Shown here piece after piece: positions 8,842 to 16,351 of a stretch of 64,000 nt of DNA (within the stretch, counting starts at the first letter, position 1; each line of letters opens with the position of its first letter). Source of the stretch: CBDDKU01 sp965230375 (GTDB taxonomy: Bacteria > Bacteroidota > Bacteroidia > Flavobacteriales_D > Cryomorphaceae); NCBI GenBank assembly GCA_965230375.1, contig CBDDKU010000012.1:282872-346871 (forward strand). The letters are read 5' to 3'. The translations under genes were made by a program, and so were the position numbers. The notes beneath the pieces are model-generated. The model did no database searches. It had not been told where the DNA came from and worked only from the letters and a program-made list of their open reading frames with translations.

Positions 8842-10020
8842 ATGAAATTTATCTTACTTTCTCTGAGCTTCATTGCGAGCTTGGCGCTGACAGCGCAACA
8901 CGACGAATGCACCCATAAGGTGTTTGACCCTGCCGAAATGCAAGCTTTTGAAGAGGGCTTGACAACACTTCCCAGTGGGTTTTCTACTGGTGATGAGTGC
9001 GAAAAAATCCGGGTAGTCGTTCATGTTATTTATGATTCTGATGCAAGTGTATTCGAATCAGATGGTATGATTTCGGAAGAACAGGTTTTGAGCCAGATTC
9101 GCATCACCAATCAGTTTTTTAGAAATGATTCACTGATGTACGACCCGGAGAATGCCGCCCTAGGGATCGAGCTTGTATTGGCCGACGAAGACCCAGAAGG
9201 AAACGCTACTAATGGAATTCTTTATCACGATGGAGTAGAACTATTTGGGTCTGCCTGGCATGATTATGGTCTCAAAGCATCAAATGACAATGCTATTTCA
9301 GAATCGGAAATTTCTAATGCGCTTGCTTGGGGTGAAGATGAAACAGGGAAGAAATACTTGAATAGCTACATCGTTTCTAGAATCGACGGATCTCAAGGGA
9401 GCGGAACACAAGCATTTGCTTATTTCCCTACCTCAAATGTTGTTTACGGTAATTACAATTTGTTTAATGCTTTTGGAGCTGAGCAATTAGAGGATGAATA
9501 CGGTCAAAACTTTGATTTGAAATCGTACACGGACCTGGGTCTCACATGGACTCACGAGGTGCTTCATAACTTCGCTATTTTCCACACGTTTAATGGGAAT
9601 TCTTGCGAAGCTGAAGTAAATCCAGCTATTCAGGGTGATCGTGTGGTAGACACCCCTCCACAAACTCAGGGAATGTCTTGCGTGGGCTCTTGCGGGTTTG
9701 TGAGTAATAATGTGATGGATTATTTGAGCCAGAGCTGTAAGCATAAAATAACTCCTGGTCAGGTGGAGCGTGCTCAGCTCGCTATTCAAAATAGCTTAGC
9801 CGACTACTTGGTTTGTACAAGTGGCACTACTGACCCAGACCCTTGCCCTGGAGATCCTGATTTCAATGGAGATGGCATTGTAAACATTCTAGATGTTAGT
9901 CAACTCAGTAGCTCGTTTGGGTGTGGTGATGATGAGGGGTGCTACAATGATATGCACGACCTGAATTGCGACGGTACTGTGAACATTGTCGATGTCTCAC
10001 TTTTGTTTACTGAGTTTTAA
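8842..10020 (+). CDS. secreted M43-like zinc metalloprotease with dockerin-like C-terminus
   Basis: I chose the ATG at 8842; a TTG at 8821 would add seven residues in front of a clean signal peptide (MKFILLSLSFIASLALTAQ). The 392-residue protein has a zincin site HEVLHNFAIFH (238-248), matching HExxHxxGxxH except that Gly is replaced by Ala245. A Met-turn NVMDY follows, and Cys/DTPP patterns between them are typical of pappalysin/cytophagalysin (family M43) proteases. It is therefore expected to be an exported endopeptidase. The last 60 residues hold two calcium-loop repeats, DFNGDGIVNILDVSQL and DLNCDGTVNIVDVSLL, as in type I dockerins, and no T9SS sorting domain is present. It stands alone and ends at a bidirectional terminator. 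Family call is good; substrate unknown. Confidence 0.85.
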   Translation: MKFILLSLSFIASLALTAQHDECTHKVFDPAEMQAFEEGLTTLPSGFSTGDECEKIRVVVHVIYDSDASVFESDGMISEEQVLSQIRITNQFFRNDSLMYDPENAALGIELVLADEDPEGNATNGILYHDGVELFGSAWHDYGLKASNDNAISESEISNALAWGEDETGKKYLNSYIVSRIDGSQGSGTQAFAYFPTSNVVYGNYNLFNAFGAEQLEDEYGQNFDLKSYTDLGLTWTHEVLHNFAIFHTFNGNSCEAEVNPAIQGDRVVDTPPQTQGMSCVGSCGFVSNNVMDYLSQSCKHKITPGQVERAQLAIQNSLADYLVCTSGTTDPDPCPGDPDFNGDGIVNILDVSQLSSSFGCGDDEGCYNDMHDLNCDGTVNIVDVSLLFTEF

Positions 10021-10047
10021 GCGGTAAGGATATTAAAGCCTATGCAT

Positions 10048-10082
10048 AAAAAAATCCCATCGAGCAATCGATGGGATTTTTT
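10048..10082. terminator. bidirectional rho-independent terminator
   Basis: A perfect 13-base-pair stem (10051-10063 with 10068-10080, loop GCAA) is flanked by an A-run on the left and a T-run on the right. It can therefore end transcripts from both the protease (plus) and atpG (minus), which converge here. Confidence 0.85.
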
Positions 10083-10102
10083 GTGAGTTCTATTTAAATC
10101 TC

Positions 10103-10984
10103 TTATCCATTCAAAGCTTCGGCTCCGGCAACGATTTCGAGAATCTCATTAGTAATCGATGCTTGACGTGCTTTGTTGTAAGTCAACTTAAGGTCTTTAA
10201 CAAGCTCAGAGGCGTTGTCAGTGGCTTTGTGCATAGCCGTCATACGTGCACCATGCTCAGAAGCATGAGAGTCCAAAATGGCCTTATACAATTGGATTTT
10301 GAGCGACTTGGGAATAAGTTCTGTTACGATCTCTTCCTTACTTGGCTCAAAGATGTAATCGAGTTGAGCTGAATTCGATTCTTCTGCTGTTTCAGCTGGG
10401 AGAATAGGAAGCATCTGTTCTCTTCTCGTAATTTGAACTGCAGCATTCTTAAACGAGTTGTACACGAGATATACGCGATCCATTTTACCGTCAGCAAACT
10501 TATCCATCACACACTGCGCAATGATAGATGCTTCGTTGAAATTTAGATCGTCGAATATCTTGAACGGCTGAGAAGGATATCCAACTGAATCTAGGTGGTA
10601 CTTTGTTTTTGAAAAAGCATCATAAGCCTTTTTCCCAACACCCATCACTTTTACTTGAGCTGATTCATGCTCTTGGATAAGGGCTTTTACCTCCTTGATC
10701 ACGTTGTTGTTGAATGCACCACAAAGCCCTCTATTAGAAGTAACCGCAATAATCAGTACACGCTCCAAGTCACGCTCAGCGGCATATACGTTTTCAGATA
10801 CATCTAGCGCACCACTCAGGTTCTGAAGAATCTCCTGGAGTTTGGTAGCGTAAGGACGCATCTGCACGATTGCATCTTGCGCTCTTCGAAGCTTCGCAGC
10901 CGATACCATTTTCATGGCAGAGGTGATCTGCTTCGTAGAGTTTACCGACGAAATCCGTGAGCGTATTTCTTTCAGGTTTGCCAT
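10103..10984 (-). CDS. atpG: ATP synthase F1 gamma subunit
   Basis: This 293-residue protein has the gamma-subunit N-terminus (MANLKEIRSRISSVNSTKQI followed by the conserved AMKMVSAAKLRRAQ) and the C-terminal helix ending in NARQASITNEILEIVAGAEAL-type residues. Gamma is the central rotor stalk inside the alpha3-beta3 head and turns proton flow into conformational change. Length matches the family (about 285-295). It is the last gene of the local atp operon and is followed by the shared terminator near 10065. atpD and atpC do not follow it; in Bacteroidota they are usually encoded elsewhere. Confidence 0.97.
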   Translation of the reverse strand: MANLKEIRSRISSVNSTKQITSAMKMVSAAKLRRAQDAIVQMRPYATKLQEILQNLSGALDVSENVYAAERDLERVLIIAVTSNRGLCGAFNNNVIKEVKALIQEHESAQVKVMGVGKKAYDAFSKTKYHLDSVGYPSQPFKIFDDLNFNEASIIAQCVMDKFADGKMDRVYLVYNSFKNAAVQITRREQMLPILPAETAEESNSAQLDYIFEPSKEEIVTELIPKSLKIQLYKAILDSHASEHGARMTAMHKATDNASELVKDLKLTYNKARQASITNEILEIVAGAEALNG

Positions 10985-11023
10985 TTCAATTATGGTTTTT
11001 GCAGCCTAAACTACAAGTGGGTA

Positions 11024-12604
11024 TTAACCTTCGTATTTAGCAGTCATTTCTGCTGCTACTTTCTCTAGCATATCTGTTGCCTCAGGCGTAAGCTTTCCGC
11101 TCTTTAGCGTGTCGAGAACATCTCGGTGCTTAGCGTCCATGTAAGACAAAAACTCTTCTTCGAACTCTTTGATTCGGGCAACAGGTACTTTACCTAACAA
11201 TCCTTTTGTACCGAGGTAGATGATAGCTACTTGCTTTTCTACTGGCATTGGAGAGTTTTGTGGCTGCTTAAGAATCTCAACGTTCCGCGCTCCTTTTCCA
11301 AGGATAGACATTGTAGCGGCATCCAGGTCAGAACCAAATTTCGCGAAAGCTTCAAGCTCGCGGTATGAAGCCTGGTCGAGCTTCAATGTACCAGATACTT
11401 TCTTCATCGACTTGATCTGCGCCGATCCTCCAACACGAGATACTGAGATACCTACGTTAATCGCGGGACGAACCCCAGAAAGGAATAGGTTAGACTCCAA
11501 GAAGATCTGTCCGTCAGTAATCGAAATTACGTTAGTCGGAATATATGCAGAAACGTCACCGGCTTGTGTTTCGATGATCGGAAGTGCAGTAAGTGATCCA
11601 CCACCTTTCACTTTTCCTTTAAGCGACTCAGGAAGGTCGTTCATCTGAGCTGCAATCTCATCAGAAGCGATCAATTTAGCAGCGCGCTCAAGTAGTCTTG
11701 AGTGAAGGTAGAATACATCACCAGGGTAAGCCTCACGTCCTGGAGGTCTTCTAAGAAGAAGTGATACTTCACGGTAGGCTACCGCTTGCTTCGAAAGGTC
11801 ATCATAAACGATCAATGCAGGTCGACCTGTGTCACGGAAGTACTCTCCGATGGCTGCTCCGGCAAATGGCGCCAAGAACTGCATTGGAGCGGGATCAGAT
11901 GCGTTGGCAGCAACTACACAAGTGTAAGCCATTGCTCCGTTTTCTTCCAGTGTCTTTACGATTTGTGCAACTGTAGATCCTTTCTGACCGATAGCAACGT
12001 AAATACAGAAAACAGGCTCGCCTCTGTCGTAAAATTCTTTTTGGTTGATGATGGTGTCAATCGCAACAGTTGTTTTACCTGTTTGACGGTCACCAATGAT
12101 AAGCTCACGCTGACCACGTCCGATTGGAATCATCGCGTCTACTGCTTTTACACCAGTTTGAAGTGGCTCGTTAACCGGCTGTCTGTAGATTACTCCTGGA
12201 GCTTTACGCTCGATAGGCATCTCAAACACTTCACCTTCGATTGGTCCTTTACCATCGATAGGCTCACCAAGTGTGTTAACAACACGTCCGAGCATTCCTT
12301 CACCTACATTGATAGATGAAATTCTTCCAGTACGCTTTACCGTGTCTCCTTCTTTAATATCCTGAGAGTTACCGAGTAGTACAGCCCCTACATTGTCTTC
12401 TTCAAGGTTCAAAACCATTCCTTTCAGACCAGTTTCAAACTCAATAAGCTCACCGGCCTGTACGCTTGACAATCCGTAAATACGAGCGATTCCATCTCCA
12501 ACTTGTAGTACGGTACCTACTTCTTCTAGCTCAGCATCGGTCTTGATTCCCGCTAGTTGCTCTCTTAGTATTGCAGATACTTCTGCTGGTTTAACTTCAG
12601 CCAT
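11024..12604 (-). CDS. atpA: ATP synthase F1 alpha subunit
   Basis: This 526-residue protein contains the P-loop GDRQTGKTTVAIDT (near 170-183), the alpha-specific VGDGIARIYGL N-terminal segment, and the ordered motifs of F1 alpha (PAINVGISVSRVGGSAQIK near 380). It forms the catalytic head with beta; the alpha sites are non-catalytic nucleotide sites. It sits 10 bases after atpH and 39 bases before atpG, as expected for a single transcript. The beta-subunit gene is absent from this operon. Long open frames on the opposite strand inside the gene are shadows of its biased codon use. Confidence 0.98.
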   Translation of the reverse strand: MAEVKPAEVSAILREQLAGIKTDAELEEVGTVLQVGDGIARIYGLSSVQAGELIEFETGLKGMVLNLEEDNVGAVLLGNSQDIKEGDTVKRTGRISSINVGEGMLGRVVNTLGEPIDGKGPIEGEVFEMPIERKAPGVIYRQPVNEPLQTGVKAVDAMIPIGRGQRELIIGDRQTGKTTVAIDTIINQKEFYDRGEPVFCIYVAIGQKGSTVAQIVKTLEENGAMAYTCVVAANASDPAPMQFLAPFAGAAIGEYFRDTGRPALIVYDDLSKQAVAYREVSLLLRRPPGREAYPGDVFYLHSRLLERAAKLIASDEIAAQMNDLPESLKGKVKGGGSLTALPIIETQAGDVSAYIPTNVISITDGQIFLESNLFLSGVRPAINVGISVSRVGGSAQIKSMKKVSGTLKLDQASYRELEAFAKFGSDLDAATMSILGKGARNVEILKQPQNSPMPVEKQVAIIYLGTKGLLGKVPVARIKEFEEEFLSYMDAKHRDVLDTLKSGKLTPEATDMLEKVAAEMTAKYEG

Positions 12605-12614
12605 GACGCTTTAT

Positions 12615-13172
12615 TTATAATTCTGCTATGTGTGGATTCTTAGAAAATTCGCGTTTCATTGCCGATAGTCGGCTTGAAACAGACTCATCATATTGCTTAT
12701 CGCCAACACGGATGATGAAACCGCCAATAATGTCTTTGTTGATTTTTTCAACCAATTCTACTTTATCGCTAATCTGAGCAATTAAGGCTTTTGCCTTTTC
12801 ACGCCCTTTGTCGTCAAGTGCAATGGCCGTTGTAATCTCAGCTGTAACGATTCCCTGGCTGGCTTTGTACAAGTTTACAAAGGCGACTGCCATTTCTTTG
12901 ATAAGGCTCTCACGTCCTTTGCGCGTGATAATTCCCAAAAACGATTGAGAAATCGATCCGATTTTACCGCCGAAGATTTGGTTGAGAACAGCTACTTTCT
13001 TGTCTAGTTTGATAATCGGGCTCTTGAGAACCAATTCGAGATCTCGGCTTCCATCAATGGTAGCAGCAATGAGCTCCATATCAGCAGCAACAGCTTCAAG
13101 CGAATTCTGCTCTTTAGCAAAGCCCATTAAGGACTTGGCATAACGTTTTGCTACTTTCGAATCTCTGCGCAT
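12615..13172 (-). CDS. atpH: ATP synthase F1 delta subunit (OSCP)
   Basis: This 185-residue protein has the delta/OSCP pattern: an N-terminal helical bundle starting RDSKVAKRYAKSLMGFA and a C-terminal segment GGFIIRVGDKQYDESVSSRL, which is the conserved family signature. It clamps the peripheral stalk (subunit b) to the top of the alpha3-beta3 head. The gene lies 1 base after atpF and 10 before atpA. Delta is the least conserved F1 subunit, but the signature and position make the assignment firm. Confidence 0.95.
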   Translation of the reverse strand: MRRDSKVAKRYAKSLMGFAKEQNSLEAVAADMELIAATIDGSRDLELVLKSPIIKLDKKVAVLNQIFGGKIGSISQSFLGIITRKGRESLIKEMAVAFVNLYKASQGIVTAEITTAIALDDKGREKAKALIAQISDKVELVEKINKDIIGGFIIRVGDKQYDESVSSRLSAMKREFSKNPHIAEL

Positions 13173-13173
13173 C

Positions 13174-13662
13174 CTAGTTCAATTTTGCTTCTTGCAAATA
13201 TTTGTCAATCAGCTCTTTTTGCTTGTCGTCCGACTTAAGCTCCTGACGAATCACTTGTTCAGCAATTTCGATACTCAAACTTGCTACTTGATTCTTTATC
13301 TCAGTGATTGCTGCAATCTTCTCAGAGCGGATGGCATCTTTAGCTGAGTTTACGATGCGCGAATACTCTTCTTCGGCGCGACCTTTGGCATCAGCCATGA
13401 TTTTATCCTTGGTTTCGCGCGCATCTTTGATCATTGCATCGCGTTCCATACGAGCTTCTTTAAGCAAGTTCTCATTGCTCGCTTTCAAGTTGCTCATTTC
13501 TTCTCTTGCCTTTTCAGCCGACTTGATAGCTTCGTCGATTGACTCTTCACGCTCTTTGATAGACGCAAGAATAGGCTTCCATGCCATTTTGGTAAGAATG
13601 AAGGCAACAACCAAGAATGCGATTGTAGACCAAATTACCGTACCGATACTTACTGATAGCAT
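13174..13662 (-). CDS. atpF: ATP synthase F0 b subunit
   Basis: This 162-residue protein has one N-terminal membrane helix (about 5-25, IGTVIWSTIAFLVVAFILT) and a long charged coiled coil (about 35-150, rich in Glu/Lys/Ala heptads), the b-subunit layout. Two copies form the peripheral stator stalk that holds F1 against rotation. The order atpB-atpE-atpF-atpH-atpA-atpG on the minus strand is canonical. A 90-base spacer separates it from atpE and contains a possible stem-loop. Confidence 0.96.
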   Translation of the reverse strand: MLSVSIGTVIWSTIAFLVVAFILTKMAWKPILASIKEREESIDEAIKSAEKAREEMSNLKASNENLLKEARMERDAMIKDARETKDKIMADAKGRAEEEYSRIVNSAKDAIRSEKIAAITEIKNQVASLSIEIAEQVIRQELKSDDKQKELIDKYLQEAKLN

Positions 13663-13698
13663 ATGAGTTATTTTTTAGTTCTTTTCAATCTTTAAAAG

Positions 13699-13739
13699 AA
13701 GAAAGGCTCCCCAACCAACCGTTAGGGATGCACTTTCTT
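13699..13739 (-). promoter_or_regulatory. possible stem-loop in the atpE-atpF spacer
   Basis: Seven perfectly paired bases (13699-13705 with 13733-13739) enclose a 27-base loop in the 90-base spacer between atpE and atpF. Such a structure could lower transcript or translation levels after atpE, whose product is needed in about 8-15 copies per complex. There is no long T-run after it, so it is not a clear terminator. Confidence 0.3.
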
Positions 13740-13752
13740 TTTCGTGTTTCTC

Positions 13753-13995
13753 TTAGAGTACAACCAAAAGACAAACAATAACCGCGAAAAGTGCAACCCC
13801 TTCAATAAGGGCAGCAGCAACGATCATGCTTGCACGGATGTCTCCAGTTACTTCTGGCTGACGAGCCATAGATTCCAATGCAGAAGCACCGATTTTACCG
13901 ATACCTAGACCAGCACCTATAGCAGCAAGACCCGCACCAATTCCGGCGAAACCTGCATCAGCAGCAGCTTGTAGTAGAACAGCTAATAATTCCAT
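13753..13995 (-). CDS. atpE: ATP synthase F0 c subunit (rotor ring)
   Basis: This 80-residue protein is a two-helix hairpin with the polar loop Arg45-Gln46-Pro47 that contacts gamma, and the ion-binding carboxylate Glu65 in ALIEGVALF in the second helix. The first helix has the Gly-rich GIGAGLAAIGAGLGIG packing motif. The residue after Glu65 is Gly rather than the Ser/Thr of sodium-binding c subunits, so a proton-driven ring is expected (inference). Located between atpB and atpF. Confidence 0.97.
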   Translation of the reverse strand: MELLAVLLQAAADAGFAGIGAGLAAIGAGLGIGKIGASALESMARQPEVTGDIRASMIVAAALIEGVALFAVIVCLLVVL

Positions 13996-14033
13996 TTTGC
14001 TTTTGTTTTATATGGTTAAATTATTGCCAATTG

Positions 14034-15182
14034 TTAATGGTGAGCTTCTTGTGTGGCATCTCCAAAGTAGAGCGCTGCCAACAGGGTAAATACATACGCC
14101 TGAAGGAAAGCCACAAGTAGCTCGATAAAAAACATAAATATCATAAACAGCACAGACCCAACGCCAACACCGTAACCGGCTACAGCACTAGATTGTCCGA
14201 AAATGAGCACGAGAGAAACGAATGCCAAAATGATGATGTGACCTGCAGTAATGTTTGCAGTCAAACGTATCATCAATACAGCAGGCTTAATAAAGATGCT
14301 GAGGAATTCGATCGGTACAAGAATAAACTTAATTGGTGCTGGCACTCCAGCAGGCCAGAGGATGTGACTCCAGTAATGCTTGTTTCCGTTGATAGTGGTC
14401 AGGATGAAAACGATACCGGCAAGCACAATAGTTACTGAAAGCGTACCGGTCACGTTGAAACCTCCGATAAATGGAATCAAACCAAGTAGGTTGGCGATCC
14501 AGATAAAGAAGAATACCGTCAACAAGAACGGCATGAACTTATCGGCTTTCTTAGCTCCGATAGACGGAATGGCCACTTCGTCTCTTATGAAAAGAATAAG
14601 CGGCTCCATGAATGACTGGATTCCCTTAGGGGCTTGACCAGGGCGCTTCTTGTATCCCTTTGCTACTGATCCGAAAATCAAGAAGAGAAGAATGATAGTC
14701 AAGAACATTCCAGCTACACTCTTAGTAATAGAGATGTCGAAAACTGAAGCATTGTTTACTTCTCCTGTCTCAGCATCAAAACTAAGCCCGCCATTATCGG
14801 CAGCTTGATAGATATGCTCGTGGTGCATCACGTAGCCACCGTGTGTGTAGTAGTGGTGGTTTTCTCCGTCGTGACTCACATGCTTTTCATTGTGGTAAAA
14901 GTGTGAGCTGGAAAAAACTTCCAAACCGTTATCCGTCCAAAGAATTACTGGAAGGTAAATAGCCAGGTCGCCAATAATGTGAATCTCATGCGCATCAGAG
15001 ATGTGGTGCATAATCATCGCACCAGCGTCAAAAGGCTCGTCGTGAGCGCTTTCTTCATGGTGTTCAGCATGGGCGGGTTCTTCGTGATGGTCCTGTGCCA
15101 TAAGTGGCTGTGAAACACACAGTAAGGCCATCGACAATAAAGCGAGAAAAGATCGGAGGGAAGTGGTGATTATTTTAAGCAT
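14034..15182 (-). CDS. atpB: ATP synthase F0 a subunit with long His-rich N-terminal extension
   Basis: This 382-residue protein is longer than typical a subunits (about 230-270). It starts with a signal-like segment ending SQPLMAQ (about 1-30). A periplasmic extension of about 120 residues follows, very rich in His, Glu and Asp (for example HHEEPAHAEHHEE). Then comes the membrane domain (about 155-380) with the essential arginine in MIRLTANITAGH. That Arg faces the c-ring Glu65 and is needed for proton transfer. Extended, His-rich a subunits occur in Bacteroidota; whether the extension is cleaved or binds metal is unknown. It opens the atpBEFHAG block and has a good -7 element upstream. Confidence 0.96.
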   Translation of the reverse strand: MLKIITTSLRSFLALLSMALLCVSQPLMAQDHHEEPAHAEHHEESAHDEPFDAGAMIMHHISDAHEIHIIGDLAIYLPVILWTDNGLEVFSSSHFYHNEKHVSHDGENHHYYTHGGYVMHHEHIYQAADNGGLSFDAETGEVNNASVFDISITKSVAGMFLTIILLFLIFGSVAKGYKKRPGQAPKGIQSFMEPLILFIRDEVAIPSIGAKKADKFMPFLLTVFFFIWIANLLGLIPFIGGFNVTGTLSVTIVLAGIVFILTTINGNKHYWSHILWPAGVPAPIKFILVPIEFLSIFIKPAVLMIRLTANITAGHIIILAFVSLVLIFGQSSAVAGYGVGVGSVLFMIFMFFIELLVAFLQAYVFTLLAALYFGDATQEAHH

Positions 15183-15229
15183 TCTTAGCCGTTTATCGCC
15201 CCCAGTTTAGGAGCGCAAAAAATCGACTG

Positions 15230-15237
15230 CAAAAGTA
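15230..15237 (-). promoter_or_regulatory. putative -7 promoter element of atpBEFHAG
   Basis: TACTTTTG on the minus strand fits the Bacteroidota consensus TAnnTTTG and lies 47 bases before the atpB start. The flanking 133-base gap is the largest within this minus-strand block, as expected for an internal promoter. I see no -33 TTTG at the right distance. Confidence 0.45.
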
Positions 15238-15315
15238 GGCATTTATCTATCAGAATAAAATTTATTAACAGCCTTTTTTTGCCGGAAGCTCAAACCACTC
15301 AAAAACACCAGTAAA

Positions 15316-15693
15316 TCAGTGATTTGAGTTTCTAACAAGTGGGAGAAGATACCTGATCTCTAATCCGGTGAGTAGAATGTAGGAAAGAAAGTAGCCAATG
15401 GCTGTGAAGGTAAGATTGTCGCGATCGAGCACACCGACGGATACCAAGACCATTGCAGAGATGAATAATTTGGCTGTGAGTGTACCCATAAAGTAGGTGA
15501 CGAATAGCTGTGGGCGCTTGTCGTTGGCTTTGACCATGACACCGTGAATGATCCACGTCATGATGAAAACGATAGCGAGAGATATCCAGAAAGACAGCGG
15601 TACAGCTATGTTTAATCCAAATTTTGCGATCGCCCAAGCGCCTGCACCTGCGGCTATCGTTGCGATAATAATATCTCTGTAAAATCCCTTCAT
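15316..15693 (-). CDS. small four-helix membrane protein, AtpI-position
   Basis: This 125-residue protein is hydrophobic with about four membrane helices (for example FWISLAIVFIMTWIIHGVMV and LTFTAIGYFLSYILLTG). It lies between the AtpZ-like gene and atpB, the position where many bacteria carry atpI, and its topology fits an AtpI-like assembly factor or a Mg/Ca channel partner of AtpZ. The residue-level match to AtpI is not obvious to me, so the function is by position only. Confidence 0.75.
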   Translation of the reverse strand: MKGFYRDIIIATIAAGAGAWAIAKFGLNIAVPLSFWISLAIVFIMTWIIHGVMVKANDKRPQLFVTYFMGTLTAKLFISAMVLVSVGVLDRDNLTFTAIGYFLSYILLTGLEIRYLLPLVRNSNH

Positions 15694-15702
15694 CAGAATG
15701 AA

Positions 15703-15930
15703 TTAGTCTTGGGTGTCTTTAATAACGATGTAAATGGCAATGGCTACACTGAGCAATGAAAGGACGATGGTGAACCATGGAGATTCCGTTTGGTATTTTT
15801 CATCGAGCTTTTGACCACCCATGACTCCAGCCAGGATGACGATGGCCATTTTCATAGCCATTCCCGTGTACCGGTAGAAATCGTTGGGTCGGTTTCGCTT
15901 AGTGGGCTTGTTTGGCGGCTTGGTCGCCAT
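15703..15930 (-). CDS. AtpZ/AtpI family protein
   Basis: This 75-residue protein has a basic N-terminus and two membrane helices (about 24-40 and 53-70), with the glycine-rich MAIVILAGVMGGQKLDEKY segment typical of small AtpZ proteins encoded ahead of atp operons. AtpZ proteins are thought to assist F0 assembly or form a cation channel with AtpI. Its ATG lies inside the bactofilin gene: the two frames overlap by 32 bases, so translation is probably coupled. Family assignment by pattern and location. Confidence 0.85.
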   Translation of the reverse strand: MATKPPNKPTKRNRPNDFYRYTGMAMKMAIVILAGVMGGQKLDEKYQTESPWFTIVLSLLSVAIAIYIVIKDTQD

Positions 15931-16339
15931 CTTTGTTAGAGATCTCCTTGTTAAACTCTTTTACAACGCCACCACCCATGGCACATTTTCCACTAAATAC
16001 GGCACCAGGTTCAATTGCCAATTTCTTCGTGGCAATGTCGCATTCCAATCGTGCTGTAGATTTCAGCGAAAGCAATCCATTCACGTTTATCGTACCTTGA
16101 ATGGATCCTTCGATGTCCGCATTTTCGCAGTCAATACTTCCTTCAATTTTACCAGTAGCTCCAACAACAAGCCTGCCTTTCACAGAAATAGTTCCTTTTA
16201 CTGTACCATCGATTCGAATATTGCTATCCGAAACAACCTGACCTTCTAATTGAGTTCCTGATACAATTCGATTTAGCTTTTCGGGTGAATTGGGCTCGTT
16301 TGCTTTTGCCATTTCTCTATTGTTTGAACTTTTAAACAT
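15899..16339 (-). CDS. bactofilin (polymer-forming cytoskeletal protein)
   Basis: This 146-residue protein has the bactofilin core (about residues 25-125): short repeated beta-strand segments such as LEGQVVSDSNIRIDGTVKG and GKIEGSIDCENADIEGSI, forming a right-handed beta-helix. Flanking tails are polar and disordered, as in the family. Bactofilins self-assemble into nucleotide-free filaments on the membrane and act in cell shape, polarity or placement of envelope machines. It follows the SprE/PorW-like gene by 12 bases and overlaps AtpZ by 32. Two starts are possible (16339, or the Met ten codons in, at 16312). Reliable family call; cellular role here unknown. Confidence 0.92.
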   Translation of the reverse strand: MFKSSNNREMAKANEPNSPEKLNRIVSGTQLEGQVVSDSNIRIDGTVKGTISVKGRLVVGATGKIEGSIDCENADIEGSIQGTINVNGLLSLKSTARLECDIATKKLAIEPGAVFSGKCAMGGGVVKEFNKEISNKDGDQAAKQAH

Positions 16340-16351
16340 TGTGTTTAAGGG

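Noticed and set aside
11786..12319. 177-codon open frame antisense to atpA
   Set aside because: atpA is certain here; the frame's Ser/Cys-rich, low-complexity sequence is typical of a shadow.
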